From: Marsupella aquatica
Taxonomy: Eukaryota; Marchantiophyta
NCBI GenBank assembly: GCA_973895155.1
Contig: OZ316899.1
Span: 15,438,001-15,502,000, forward strand
Reading direction: 5' to 3'
DNA length: 64,000 nt
Positions within the stretch are counted from its first letter, which is position 1, and every line of letters begins with the position of its first letter. The notes below the pieces were generated by a model. It did not search any database. It saw only the letters and a list, made by a program, of their open reading frames with translations, and had not been told where the DNA came from. Below are positions 42,250 through 55,000 of this stretch, one piece after another. The position numbers were made by a program, and so were the translations under genes.

Positions 42250-43394
42250 CACTTTAATTTACTCTATCTTTATGTGCATGCGCAGGCCAATCACATTGTG
42301 TGTCCAGGCTTTGAAAAAGTCTCAGTCTCAAGGGATTAATGTCAACCGTAGTCGCGGAACTTGACTACCTTAACACTTAGCTCCGGCGTCATTGACTCCG
42401 ATGTCGAGCTCCCTTATGGTCCAGGCCCGGATAGGCCATCCGGGGAGGACTTAGCATGGGGAGACTTGTGGACAATGAGACGTGGCACTAGCAAAGGCAA
42501 GGAGCCAAGCTGGTGACACACACTAAGGACTTAGGCAAGCTGAGAGCTGGTCGGGTCAAGGGGAAAGGGGCCGGACTCAAGGTCGACCATCCGGGGCCCT
42601 TGACGGACTTTGAGTTTTGAGGGCTTGAGTGTGAGCTCCTCTTGGACCCAAGGCCAATGGAGTTGACACCAAGGGCAACGGACGCTTGGGGCGCCATGGG
42701 TTCTCGAGGTTTGTGGGTGTTAGCTCACCCGCTGGCCAAATCCTACCAAACAACAGCCAAGCTGCATTCAGTATCCCAAGGGAGCTTGCGTTGGGGAGGC
42801 AAGGCCAAGTAGGCGTGGAGGTTGAGTTCCAAGGGTGGTCCGCCCTAGACAATCAGGGGGGAAAACCGGGAGTTGGTTGGTAGAGTCGGGGCCATTATGG
42901 TCCCGGTGTGTTGGGACAAGCTTGGGACAGGCTTTAGGACAAGCTACGCTATTTGGGCCATGAGTATGTCCTGGGGTCAGGGCGGTCAGTTGATGATGGA
43001 TAAGTATGAGGGGGAACCCGGGCCGCACCCAAGGAAGGAGTTGTTCTGGACAAACAATGGGCGTGGGTTTTTGTTCCAGCTTATGGCATCGGGAGGACCT
43101 ATCGCTTACCTATTTACCAACGTCTGTTGAACTTGAATTAGGATGCTAGACTTGGCAAGTTCTATATCCTGAAGGGTTACTTACCAAGGAGCTTGGTTGC
43201 TTGTGCAGATAGTGAGGACCGTTGAGTAGCGGTCATGTTGGAGAGCAAGTGCGGCTTCATATGGAAGGGGCCGCTAGCGGTGCAAGGGGCACTAGGTTGC
43301 TTGCTTGAGGTATTCCCTGGAGGCATTCGGGCACCAGGGGCACTTAGGCATGAGTGTTGGGATTGGTGAGGGCGTTGGGTGGTAAGGTCCACCA
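42250..43394 (+). repeat. Probable 5-prime LTR of gypsy B
   Basis: No convincing gene in 1.1 kb. Its right limit is set by the PBS motif five bases downstream; an end at CACCA (about 43,394) would fit. The left limit and the partner LTR are not visible, and the left part may lie beyond copia 2. Confidence 0.4.
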
Positions 43395-43398
43395 CTTG

Positions 43399-43410
43399 TG
43401 ATATCAGAGC
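43399..43410 (+). other. Gypsy B primer-binding site (initiator tRNA-Met type)
   Basis: TGATATCAGAGC differs by one base from TGGTATCAGAGC, the complement of the plant initiator tRNA-Met 3-prime end used by many LTR elements. It precedes the gag start by about 130 bases. Confidence 0.7.
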
Positions 43411-43541
43411 GATTGTCGGCGTAGACACCAGGCCGGGGTTGTGCTAGGTCGGAATCCAAAAATCTTAACAGATTTTTACGGCAACTTAGTGCTTCAATGT
43501 GCCCGGCGGGTTGACTACGGGCAGATTTGGTTGTCAAGGAC

Positions 43542-44570
43542 ATGGCAAAAAACACTCAATCAAAGAGTGGCAAACAGGCTCCCCCCGCCAAGGGGAGAGC
43601 CCAAGTTCAATTAGAACAGAAGGAGGACGGATTGACTTCCCTAGATGAATGTTACAAGCAAGACAACAAAGACGTGGTGGCCAAACCATTGACCGCCATA
43701 GCAAACATGTCAAGTGCAGACCGCCATTGACTTAAAGGGAAAGAGGTGGCCAATCCTTTAGAAGATGGGTCGGACGACAACGACCCTGATGCGGATGGAA
43801 GCAACAATGATGCAGAAGCTGAATCAGAGGAAGAGGGTCAGGACCCAAAAGAGGAACTGATCCCAGCCTTGAGGGGGTTGGATGCAGAACTAGAGGATGA
43901 TGTTGAGTTGGACGTCATCATAGATAATTTGACCAAGCAAAACTAGGACAATGCAAGTGATGCCTCAGCCCCGGGAGGTCATGGTACCCGCAAGATGCGG
44001 GGGATTTCACCAAAATCCACAAAGGAACCTAAGGACAAGCAGCCTACAAAGGAAAGACGGTTGGAGGACCGTCCTTGTACAACCCGCTGACGACGGTTTG
44101 GGTCTGTTGACTCAAGACCAATGACTCATTATGAGCAATTGGAACACAACAAGGGGGCCCAGATTAAGTACTTAGTCTGGGTAGTCAAAGTGCGACGTGT
44201 CCCGAGGAAGCAATGGTAGTTGGGCGGAGTATGTTTCAAGTGAACTAGCTACCGACTCCTCCAACTTACAACGGGGCCTATGAGCAAAGTGGAAAAAAGT
44301 TCATGAGTTGGCTCTCCACGATGGAGATTCATCTCCAAGCGTGCGTCGAGCGTTCCACTTGGGCTACCGCAACCGCTCCCTACCTGAAGGACTATGCCTC
44401 GACTTGGTACAAGTCATGGAAGAAGTAGCGAGAGGACTCCTCCTTGCCGTTAACTTGGGAAAACCTGGTTGAGGGTCTCCGTGCTCATGTCACCACTAAG
44501 TACCTAGAGCGGCAAGCTCAGAAATGTGTACGGAGATGAGTTTGAGGGGTGATATCCAAAAGTTCATTAC
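43542..44570 (+). pseudogene. Gypsy B gag, first part
   Basis: Start MAKNTQSKSGKQAPPAKG, then an acidic stretch and, from 44,271, the retrotransposon gag core in another frame (FMSWLSTMEIHLQACV, then TWYKSWKK, stop, and WENLVEGLRAHVTTKYLERQ). Several stops. Copia 3 interrupts it at 44,571; the gag frame continues at 59,258 with IPAGQETLHTQLYNF. Confidence 0.7.
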
Positions 44571-44722
44571 TGTTATAACCCATACCTAAACCTACCCTAC
44601 CTAGGGTTAAACCCTACTACAGTTAGGCCCAAATCCAATGCCTAACTACCTAGCCACCATAGGAGCTATATGTAATGTTGGGATGATGAATGAAGGTATT
44701 AGTTGTTCCACACCTTACAACA
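44571..44722 (+). repeat. Copia 3 5-prime LTR
   Basis: TGTTATAACC to TTACAACA, followed by CGTTATCAGCACGA at 44,723-44,736. Compared with the 3-prime copy, AATCCAATGCC stands against AATCCAACCGCC; otherwise nearly identical. Confidence 0.95.
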
Positions 44723-45036
44723 CGTTATCAGCACGATGCTGAATTTGAATCAATTTTTTTAGGGATTACATTTTCTTTTCCTCCATAGCAAGATTTTGTT
44801 TTCCACCATTTAGGGAATGATTAAAGGCAGACAAATGGTGCAGCGGTGGCCGCCATTTCGACGAGGGTGGCCAAAATCATCCAGTGAGATTGGATGTCAA
44901 TGAATGAAGCAAATTGGATACAAAATTGGGCAATGAGATAAGAACCTCCCAAATTTGTTGACCACGATTTGAAATTTCATCCTCAATTCCTTCAATTTCA
45001 CCAATTGAGCTTATCAATAAGAGATTATCCAAAAAA

Positions 45037-46030
45037 ATGTCAACAAATTCCATGGAGAAACTTTTATTTCAACCACTCAACATTGATGGCGCCAATTATT
45101 TGTCCTGGTTGCTTGATGTTGAAGCTCATTTAACTTCAAAGAATCTACAGAATATGGTAATAACTGACAATGACCTAACTCTTCAGCAAAAGGCGCAGGC
45201 ATTTATACTAATTAGACACCACTTGAGCGACTCCTTGAAGTGACAGTACATGAACGAATACAATCCGAGGATCCTCTGGGAAGAACTCCAATCCCGCATT
45301 GACCACACTCGCACTTGCACCATATACCTGCCAGCAGCCAAACACGATTGGATCAATCTTAGAGTCCAAGACCATAAGACAATTGCGGACTACAACTGCA
45401 AATTATTCCGGATAGTATCACAACTGGCCATATGTGGCCACCCTGTAGATGATGAAGAACAGATCAAGAAAACGCTATCCACCCTCCACCCTCCACTCTA
45501 CCAATCTCATCCTCTCCACCCAATACTGCAATATGCAATTCACCAAATACTCCGAATTGATAGCACATATGCTCCTGGCTGAGAAGCATCAACTATTGCT
45601 ATTACAAAACTCCCAAAAATGACCTCCCGGCACCCTCCCCCCAGTCACAAATACAGAATCTCATTATGTGACAACTCAAAGGGGAGAGGGATCAACTTAC
45701 CGCGGCCGAGGCAATTTCAGGGGGAGAAACACAAATAGAGGTCGAGGAAGCTCATTTAGAGGACGCGGGGGCACAAACAACTCCTTCAGAGGCAGATCTA
45801 GGGGAAGATACCAAAACAATGGATACAACTTCAGAAACAACAGGCAACGAGACAATTCTCAACCCCGAGCAAGGACAACTCAACAGCAAAGCGCTCAAAG
45901 AGATAAATACAAAAACCCCCTATATGCTTTCGTTGCGGCACTAAGGGACACATTCAAAAATTCTGCCGTGCCCTTGCACACCTTGTACAACTATATAAGA
46001 ACAACATCGCACAAAATGAACCCGAGACAT
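45037..46030 (+). pseudogene. Copia 3 Gag with zinc knuckle, broken
   Basis: MSTNSMEKLLFQPLNIDG opens a UBN2-like domain most similar to copia 1. A TGA at 45,241 and two frameshifts (about 45,490 and 45,900) interrupt it. An RGRG-rich part (45,690-45,830) and a knuckle CFRCGTKGHIQKFC (about 45,926) follow in different frames. A 300-bp leader (44,737-45,036) without genes precedes the ATG. Confidence 0.85.
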
Positions 46031-46074
46031 ACGGGACTTTCCTAGAATCCACTGATCTAATTCCATCTATAAAC

Positions 46075-47741
46075 ATGACTATATCAAGAAACGACTCTAC
46101 CATAAAAGAAAATCTTTCCCACTGCATAGTCGACAGTGGTACATTGCATTCTATTTTCAAGCATAAGGAATATTTTAAGCAGATTATGCCATCACAAAGA
46201 AAACTTACGACTATCATGGGCCAGCATCAATTGGAAGAGGGATTTGGACCAGCACTGGTCACCCTACCCTGCGGTACGTCAATTCAGGTGAAGTATGCCA
46301 TATATGCTCCAAAAGCAACCAGGAACTTACTCAGCTTCGGGGACATCCATGCTAACAAGCTACACATCAAGACGGGCACCCAAGATGGATGGGAGGTTTT
46401 GTACATTACCTCGGGGGAACCACCAAACACCAAGATCAGAGAGATCCCGAGTGCATCACCCCCTGGCTGTTATACCACCAAAATTCACAGCTTCCACATT
46501 GAAGCACCCCAAGGCACACTTACCGAGATCTAGCACAGGAGACTTGGCCACACCGGAACAACAATGTTCCAGAAGCTCATCAGAGAAACACAAGGTATAC
46601 CAGAAAAGGTACACCCTACGTCCATGAAAGCCCCTTGTTTAGCTTGCTCACAGGGCAAACTAATAATCCGGCCCTTGCCACCAAAAACTGAACACCAAAT
46701 CCCACGCTTCCTGGAGCGCATACACGCTGATGTATGTGGACCGATTGATCCCCCTAGCAGCCCATTCCGATTCTTCTTGGCAGTCATAGACGCATCAAAT
46801 GGAGTCAGATATCCTTACTATCCACACAAAACCTGGTATTCTCCAGACTCCTTGCCCACATACTAAAACTGAGAGCTCAATTCCCTAAAAACCAAATTAA
46901 AACACTGAGAGTAGATAACGCTGGCAAATTTACCTCTAAGACGTTCGAAGATTTTTGCCAGGCCACATGCATTGATGTCCAGTACCCCGTACCCCATGTC
47001 CATTTTCAAAATGGAATAGCCAAATCCTTGATTAAACGACTGTAGCTGATTGCCAGATCCCTACTAATGCAGACAAACTTACCAACAGCTGCTTGGGGCC
47101 AAGCCATTCTCCACTCTACTGCCCTATTAAGCTACAGACCATCATCCTTTAACTCAACTACCCCTTACCACTTAGCATTTGGGAGTATACCAAATGTCTC
47201 TCACCTGAGAACGTTTGGCTGCAAAGTCATGGTACCCATCTTGGGACCCAAGAGAACCAAGATGGGGCCCCAAAGACACGCAGGAATATACATCGGCTTT
47301 GACTCAACTTCCATAATCAGATATATGGAGCCTACTACATCTGATGTATTCAAAGCACGTTTTGCAGATTGCCACTTCTACAAAGAAATTTTTCCCAACC
47401 TACAAACGAAACAACAACTCGACACAGAGAAGAGCACCAAACTTACTTGGCAAATTGATGTTGAATTCTGGAATGACCCACGGGACAGCCATGCGGACAC
47501 CAAAGTACAACGGATTTTACACTTGGCTAGGATGGTAGAAAACCTTCCCGACTCCTTTACTGATGCCGCCCAAGTAACTCGCTCCCACATTCCAACAGCA
47601 AACGCCCCATCCAGGATCCAAATGGAGACCCCACTAGCATCAGTTACTGCCCCAAAAGCCAAGAGGGCCGTCCACTGGGATCCGCAGACAGACAGCCAAG
47701 ATAGTGCAGAGTCGCCCCAACATCTGCACCAAACACATTGA
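46075..47741 (+). pseudogene. Copia 3 protease and integrase, catalytic Glu lost
   Basis: Protease box CIVDSGTLHSIF. A TAG at 46,531 stands for the Trp of the integrase WHRRLGH motif. The core has HADVCGPID, a frameshift near 46,800, RVDNAGKFTS (Glu to Lys next to the second Asp) and NGIAKSLIKRL, where the catalytic Glu codon is AAA (47,022-47,024). A TAG at 47,043 stands where copia 1 has CAG. This integrase cannot be functional. Confidence 0.88.
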
Positions 47742-49600
47742 ACAGAGACCAAGCTCCAATCCAACCAAATGTACCAGAAGACAAGCAGAGATATCAATCA
47801 ACTATGGAAGAATCGGGCATGTATGGGACAGAGAGCATACCACAATAGACGAACAATTTGCCTTTCACATAGCACAACAGATCAAAGATGAACTGCCAGA
47901 TCCACGAATGATTAAAGAAGTTGAGGCTCAACCTGATTGGCCTGAATGGGAACAGGCCATTCATTTAGAACTGGATTCATTGTTAGCCCGCCAGGTATTC
48001 GGACCAATTACGATAGCAGAACCTGTAGTGCATCTCACAGGCTATAAATGGACCCTCGTCAAGAAAAGAAATGCAAAAGGCAAAGTAACCAGACACAAGG
48101 CAAGACTGGTGGCCAAGGGATTTACACAAGCCCCCGGCAGGGACTACGACTTAACATACTTGCCGGTGATGGATGTCATCACTTACCGGTACCTTATCAC
48201 ATTCTCACAACGCCACAACTTATCCATGCACCAAATGGATATTGTAACAACCTACCTATATGGACACTTAGACAAAGTCATATACATGGAAGCTCCACCA
48301 GAACTGGTGAGACGAGTTGAGTATCACAGCAAAGGGAAACAAACACATAAAGCTGGAGTTCACAACCAGGCAGAAACATTCGAGCATACAAATTCAGCGA
48401 TACTCCACAAGACTGCAGCAAAGATAGCACTAACAGATCCTATCTAACATCAAAGGGACACCACCCGAAGAACTTGATTTGCAGTACAGGTGTTAAGATC
48501 CCTATATGGCCTTAAGCAAAGTGGACTGACATGGTATAAACGCTTTAAGTCAGAAATGCTGGCGATGGGATTTACAAATGCCGACATTGCACCCTGTTTA
48601 TTTCTGAAACAGGAAAACAAAGAATTTATTATAGTAGCCATCTACGTGGACAACCTGAACCTGTTCGGAACAAGAAAAAATATGGTTGAAACTATCATAC
48701 TCCTGAAACAGGCCTTTGAGATGCGCGACCTAGGGCAAACTACTTTCTGCCTAGGCCTACAATTTGAGCACCTGCACAATGGCATTTTCTTGCATCAGTC
48801 CACGTACATCAAGAAAATCCTGAAGCAATTCAAAATGGACAAGGCCACTGCAGTCAGATCCCCCATGGACATCCGCTCACTTGACAAAGAAAAGGATATC
48901 TTCCGGAAGAGAAATGAGATGGAGCCACTGCTTGGCCCAGAGAAGCCATACCTATCTGCTATAGGTGTCCTGATGTTCCTTTTGAACCAAAGAAGGCCTG
49001 ATATTGCCTTTGCAGTCAACCTATTGGCTCGCCACAGTGCCAAGCCAACTATTCGGCATTGGAATGGGATAAAGTGCATTTTCCGCTACCTTGTGGGTAC
49101 CAAGGATCTGGGACTGTTTTACCCATCCGATACTAATTACTCACTTACAAGATATGCTGATGCAGGTTACCTCTTAGACCCGGAGGACGCAAAGTCTCAG
49201 ACCGGGTACGTCTTCTTGATGGGCCAAACCGTAATCTCATGGCAAAGTTGCAAGCAGACACTAACAACTACATCGTCAAATCACTCAAAAATTATAGCTC
49301 TCTACGAATCAAGCAAGGAGTGCATTTGGCTATGCAACATCATCAATCACATCCATGAGAACACGGGCATACCTACACTGTCAACACCAACAGAAATTCA
49401 CAAAGATAACAGAGCCTGCGTTGAACAAATTCAAGCAGGCTTCATCAAGGGCGATCAAACCAAACACATTGCCCCCAAGTTTTTCTTTACGCATGAACAG
49501 CAAGGCAATAGCATCGCAGTTAAATGGATACAAAGCTCATAGAACATCACAGATTTGTTTACAAAATCACTTTCCCCTGTACTACACAGACAACATACAT
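47742..49600 (+). pseudogene. Copia 3 reverse transcriptase and RNase H, YVDN
   Basis: Frame opens upstream at 47,704 and runs to TAA at 48,445, then continues in the same frame from 48,490 to TAG at 49,540 and onward to about 49,600. RT core KWTLVKKRNAKGKVTRHKAR, QMDIVTTYLYGHL. The catalytic box reads YVDN (48,643-48,654) instead of YVDD, a G to A change that should abolish polymerase activity. RNase H has RYADAGYL and NHSKIIALYESSKE, with two further replaced acidic residues. Confidence 0.9.
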
Positions 49601-50347
49601 TCTCTATAGGATTGCGCAACTTAGCTGCATTGCAGGACTAACACCCTTTGGACTGCTTCCGACCTACTTGTCTCCTGCCTAGGGGAGAATAAAAGTGAAC
49701 CTCGCAGCTACACAACGATCAGATAATGATGCATGAAGGAGCAACCAGCAGATACCACATCAGGGGGAGCAGAACGCACACATTCACACCTACAAAGCCA
49801 AAAGAGTCCAACATTACCACAACTCATTCGACGCGCAAGTACTCCGATCACTAATCACCAAACTCAACGCCGAGAAGAGAAGCGCCCGCCATCATCAAGA
49901 ATGACCATCCCAAAGCGCAGCAGCTCACGACTTCATAACCGCGAACACAACAACAAAAGCGGCCCAAACATCGAGCGCTACCTCGAACATTTTTTATCAA
50001 ACAGAAGAACCTATCGAACCCCACATAGTTCTACTGCCCTAAGCGCAAACTACGACTGACTTTGGACCTATAACACGTAGAGGACTTACACACAAATTAC
50101 TGACCAAACGATATGGGTACAAAGTCTTTGTGACAACCCACTTAAACATTTTTTTTAACAGACTACAATAACTTTACATTAACATATAGCTTGGAGGAAA
50201 TGGTAACACTCTTTCCCCCTACAAGAAAGGAGAGGGGGTTTTAACGAGGTTACATTTCCCTCCCTAAATATAAACCTTTCAATGACTAGGACATATTACA
50301 CATCAGAGTAGGTTTTTTTTTTAGATGGTTGCAACATTACCCCGGGT
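49601..50347 (+). other. Copia 3 3-prime untranslated region
   Basis: About 750 bp without a conserved gene. Hairpin CCCCCT (50,215-50,220) and AGGGGG (50,233-50,238) with flanking ACTCTTT and GTTTTAACGAGGTTACA matches copia 1 and 2. Gypsy D interrupts it at 50,348; the end with polypurine tract AAGGGGGAG (59,096-59,104) lies beyond the insertion. Confidence 0.7.
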
Positions 50348-50705
50348 TGTCATGCTGAGGGACAGTGCCTCTTATGCACATCGGCATGTCCCTCTCATGC
50401 CCGCTAGGTATGTAGTTAGGGCTAGTGTACTACCTGAGTTAGCAACATGTACTTATAGCAAATTCCAGGCGTTCTTGAAGCAAACACGCTTGTTAGTGTG
50501 ACGCCAGGACTTTGTGTACTTAGGGCATGTCTTTCTTTGTTGGTTTTTAGTTCTTCTTGAATCGCTGTTGACAGAGCTCAGACAGTGCTCGTCGGTTCCG
50601 TACATGGGATTCACACAGTGATTCGTTAGATGCTCCCGACCGATCTTGGCATCTCGTCGGTTTTTGATTTGATTTTAGTACGCTTGTTTCTCTTACGCCT
50701 TTTAT
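50348..50705 (+). repeat. Gypsy D 5-prime terminal repeat (block L)
   Basis: 358 bp starting TGTCATGCTGAGGG, nearly identical to 58,546-58,903. The 177-bp block R1, which lies on both sides of the 3-prime L copy, is missing here: after L the sequence goes directly into the leader. Confidence 0.9.
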
Positions 50706-52066
50706 TCAAGAAGAACTGTCGAGTTAGCGGTGAAGGGAAGAAGATTGCTCGTGGCAATTTTGACAATTTTTGGTTAAGCCATTGCAATTTCCTTGATAGA
50801 CATTGGAACAAGGCTTCAAAACTATGGGTTTAGTGTGGTGTTATGTGTATACTTAAGTGTATACACATAACATTCCCGTCGGGGCCCAAGTTTTTCTTTT
50901 CCGGCCGCAACCTTCTTTGTGACCTACATCGGCGACTTGCTGCCAACTGCACAGGCTGCTGCGCCCTCGCTCGCATTTTTAAGACCCCTTTGGGAGTTTG
51001 GGACCCCTTTTTCGTTAGTTTTTATGGCCATTTCCCGACCACGGCTGCCGCGCGACCATCATCGGACTGCCTCGGCCACCGTGCGCGACTACTTCCCAAC
51101 TGCATAGGGCCACGTGCCCCTTTTCTTTCTGCCTTTCTTACTCCTTTTTCGCCTCATCGCCTCACCATTCCTTCTTTTTGTTTCCTCCCGTTGCCAGCAT
51201 CCCGGCCAGCATTAAAACAGGGGAGGAGAGGGCACAAAGCCCAATACATCATTAAAAGAGGGGAGGGGGGAGCGCAAGGAGAGGGCACGAGGCCCATTTT
51301 TCATTCAAAGACAAGAGGGGGAGAAGGGGAGTACATTCGACTCCCTCCTCTCGGGAGTCACAGTCCTGCCAGGCACGAGGCCCTAGGCAGCATTAGAGGA
51401 GGGGGAGGTGTGCAAAGCCCTATGTAGGGCTCAAGCACTTAAAGGCCCGTTTTTCTTTTTCCTTGCCTCGCCTTGGGTCTCATCTTTTCCTTTCGCCCTT
51501 GCCAAAGCCGTTTTTCTTCTGTTTCTTTTTTTGTTTCTCCATGGTCGCTCGTCCGTTGCGTGACGATTGTAGAGTCTTTTGACTCACATGAGGGCATGTG
51601 CATAGGGCACCGCGGCCGGTCCCCACTATGACCATTTTTCTGCTGACGCCCTGCCCCATGTGTATACACTTAATTGGGGCCCTTTTCTTTTAGTTTTTGG
51701 CCTTCTTGCTCCTTCGCCGTGCGACGACCGTCCCACCTACTTTTGCATACCTTTGCTGCCAGTTTCTGGGTCCACAAGGGGCCCAAGGTATACACGTAAA
51801 GGGGGCCCTCCTTTCACATTCTAGGGGCCCATTTTCCCTTATTCTTTGCTTTGCCTATGTATACACATAGGTAAGTGCGACAAAGGAAAATTTGGTGGTT
51901 TTAAGGGTCCTTTTTCTCCGGTGACAGTTTCTCCGTGTTTACACATTCTACATATTTTTGTCTCGCATCGTTTGTTTCCTTTGTGGGTTACATTTCCTAG
52001 CCTTGGGGTTGCCACACCTTTTTCTTGTCAGTTTCTTCCCATTGGCACCTCGGGTGAGCATGCAGC
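50706..52066 (+). other. Gypsy D leader with palindromes and GTATACAC motifs
   Basis: 1.36 kb without a convincing gene. It has a perfect 14-bp-arm palindrome (50,839-50,872), an imperfect one at 51,854-51,871, and GTATACAC motifs at about 50,859, 51,661, 51,785 and 51,857; the first three are followed within 10-20 bases by GGGGCCC. Between 51,200 and 51,420 there are polypurine-rich direct repeats with AGAGGGGAGG and GAGAGGGCAC. These could be packaging or regulatory structures. Confidence 0.6.
50839..50872. repeat. Palindrome in gypsy D leader
   Basis: Two 14-bp arms (TGTTATGTGTATAC and its exact complement) with a 6-base spacer TTAAGT. Could form a hairpin in RNA or bind a dimeric protein. 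Confidence 0.85.
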
Positions 52067-55000
52067 ATGTCAGCAAAGGAGCCGAGTCATAGCAGCTCAT
52101 CGCCACCGACACCCAGGTACCACTTGCGGAGTGATCCACGGCCGTTGGTGCCAATTTCATTGGAGTCTCGGCAATTTCAACGACGCCAGCAGACAACAGT
52201 AGCACCCACACCACGCAATCCTTCTGCTACATTTGGCGGTCGCTTTACCACTACCCCGAAGCCTGCTATCGCTTCTCTGCCCTTTACTCCTTCTGCATCA
52301 GTGATTGTTCCAGCTTCACCGACATACAACATGGATGCTAGTCACTCATCTAGCCACATTGAGCACTTCAGTGAGCGGCCAGGCACTGTTTCTTTGCCTG
52401 AGTTCAAATCCACTTTCTACACTGTCATTTATGAATTGGAGTTAAAGTACGGCAGCAATTTCACAAATGCTTTTGCATTTAAGCAGCTAGCCAGGTATGT
52501 GCACCATGAGGCTTTGGATGTGTGTGAGCAGCATTCTCAATGGCTGCTTGCTGTCACACAGTTGCCTAACCCTACCTATGCCAGTGCAATTGCGGCAGCC
52601 TCACAATTGGACTTACAGAATGCCATTGCAGCCCATGCTGCTGCTCCTGCCACTTCCCCTCCTACTCCAGTTCCTACCACTGCGCCAGTTACTCCCACTG
52701 TCTTGACACAGGCTACATCAGGCATTTCTCCCACCATTGATTCTCCTGCCTTTGCTGATCCAGTGGCTGAGTTTTTCCAGGTTCTTGAATTGGAATTCCC
52801 AATCAAGAGTGCTGACAAAATCATGCAGTTGGCCACCTTTGTGAGGCAGCGCGATGAAACCTTGAAGATGATGTATCGCCGGCTTCTCAAGCTGAAGGAG
52901 GACACCCAGAGCATCACTGACCTGGAAGCTACTCATTGCTATCTTCGAGCATTGGAGGGCACACCAGCTCTCCATTCGCAAGTATTGCAGCAAGTATTCT
53001 CAGAGTTTGGAGACAACTACACCCTGCTCAATGTCTATGACACTGCTGAGAAACTTGAGTTGGCCCATGCACATTATGAGGCCAGTATTGCACGTCCACC
53101 GCGATCCAGGTACCAGACTGCTGCCCCTACACTGGGCACCCCTTCCCGTGTGCCACAGTATGGTTCCAAGACCAAGCCAGCCCATGCCGCTTTCATGCTG
53201 CCATCTTGCAACTACTGTGGTAACCCCAATCACAAGGCTAATGAATGTGATATTGTTGTTGAGGACCTGTCTTATGATTTTTGCGGGAAAGTGGGTCACT
53301 TGGAGGCAGTTTGTTTTGCCAAATTCCTAGAGAGGAAGCAGCTACGACAGCAGGCCCCTCATCCTGCTCCTGCTTCCACTCCCCCACCAGCTAGGAGGGC
53401 TCCTATTGCCTCAGTTGCTCCTCCTTCCAGTGGCAAAGGACCCGGTGCCAACAAATCGCCCAAGCAGCAACAGAAGCAACCAGCTCAAAAGGAGGCTCAC
53501 AACACACAGGCAACTCAACTCCAGTCTCTGACTCATGAGGTTGAGTCCCTACGTGCCCAACTTGCCAACATCAAAGGCAAGTCAACTGCCTCTGCTGGTC
53601 CTTCTCAACCGGCTGGTCACGTGCAACCCATCCCTGGCCCAGGCACCACTGACAGTTCAGCACCTCTACCCCGCTCTTTCTATGGCTTGCCATTTGATGC
53701 TCATATGGGTGAGTGTGTGCTGTCCTCTGCTACACAGCCTGGCCTTACAGCAAAATTTTCAGATTCATTCTGCCCATCCTATTTTGCTTACCAGCAAGCC
53801 AGTGCTGCCTCCCGTATTGCTCCCACACGCCGCATTGTACAGGCTGATGGTCTTGCTGCCGGTCCTATGACTAGAGCTAGGGGAGCTCGGGCTGTCCTGC
53901 CCCAATCTTTTCAGCCACTCACACTTCCTGAAGAGCGCACCTTCTTGGCGAGGGGGGAGGGAGCTGCAGCCACATCCATTCCACCACCAGGTGCTGCTGA
54001 CATTTCACATGGAGTTGTTTCTCCTAAGCTGCTTGAGCATTTCACCTCCGGTATGGCACAAAGGATTCTTACAACTCCACTTTTCAATTGCCATGATTTA
54101 CAACTGGATGCTAGAGCTGTCATGAGAGTGCTAGAGGGCTCACTGCATTCTTCATCAGCTCCAGTGCCACCGGTTTTGGAGGTCCAATCTCATGTACATG
54201 CTAGACCTTCTTCTTCTCCATTACATGCTTCCACTAGTTTGGCTATCCCAGTACCAATTTTCAGTGGTAGAGATGACAGTATTGCTGCAAATTGTGTGAC
54301 CAGAGCTACACTTGATTCTGGTCATGTTGCTCCATCTTTCCTGGCTATGCTATTGAGTGGGAAGACCATGGACACTAACTCCCTTCACAAGGTACCTCAT
54401 CATTTGCCAAAAGTGGTGCCTAGTGACAGGACTTTAGTTTCCACCACCATTGCCATTGTTGACAACAGGAATTCAGCGGACAAGTTGGAGGGTCACACTC
54501 CTCAGGTGGTCATGCTAGACACAGGCACTCAACCAGTGATATTGGACATTCAGTTTGCCAAGAAGATGGGACTGCTGACTGTTCATTTACAGCAATCCAT
54601 GTGGCACATTCGGACTGCTAGTGGCATTGTGGAGGATGTGCTGGGTGAGAGTTCTACTTTACTCACTCTCACTTTTAATAGAGGTACAGATCAGGAATTG
54701 CATTTCCCAGTCAGATGTTTGGTTACCAATGCCATTACGTATGATGTGCTCATTGGCCAGGAGGCTTTGTTCCCACCAGGTTTTACCATTGACAACTGGC
54801 ATGAGCATGCATACTACAGAGTTGATTGGCATACGGATGGCTCACACTTGGGCTACATTCCACTTGATTTGCATGGTGCCCATACACCTATGGCTCACCA
54901 CTATGTGTTGAAAGTAGTGCACACAGCTACCTATGTCAACCACCCATTGCAGGATTGGATTGAGGAGGATGATGCTGAGGTGGCTACTGCACATGCTGCT

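Noticed and set aside
51846-52202. 118-residue frame overlapping the gypsy D gag start as an extra gene
   Set aside because: It overlaps the gag ATG in another frame and has no recognised motif.
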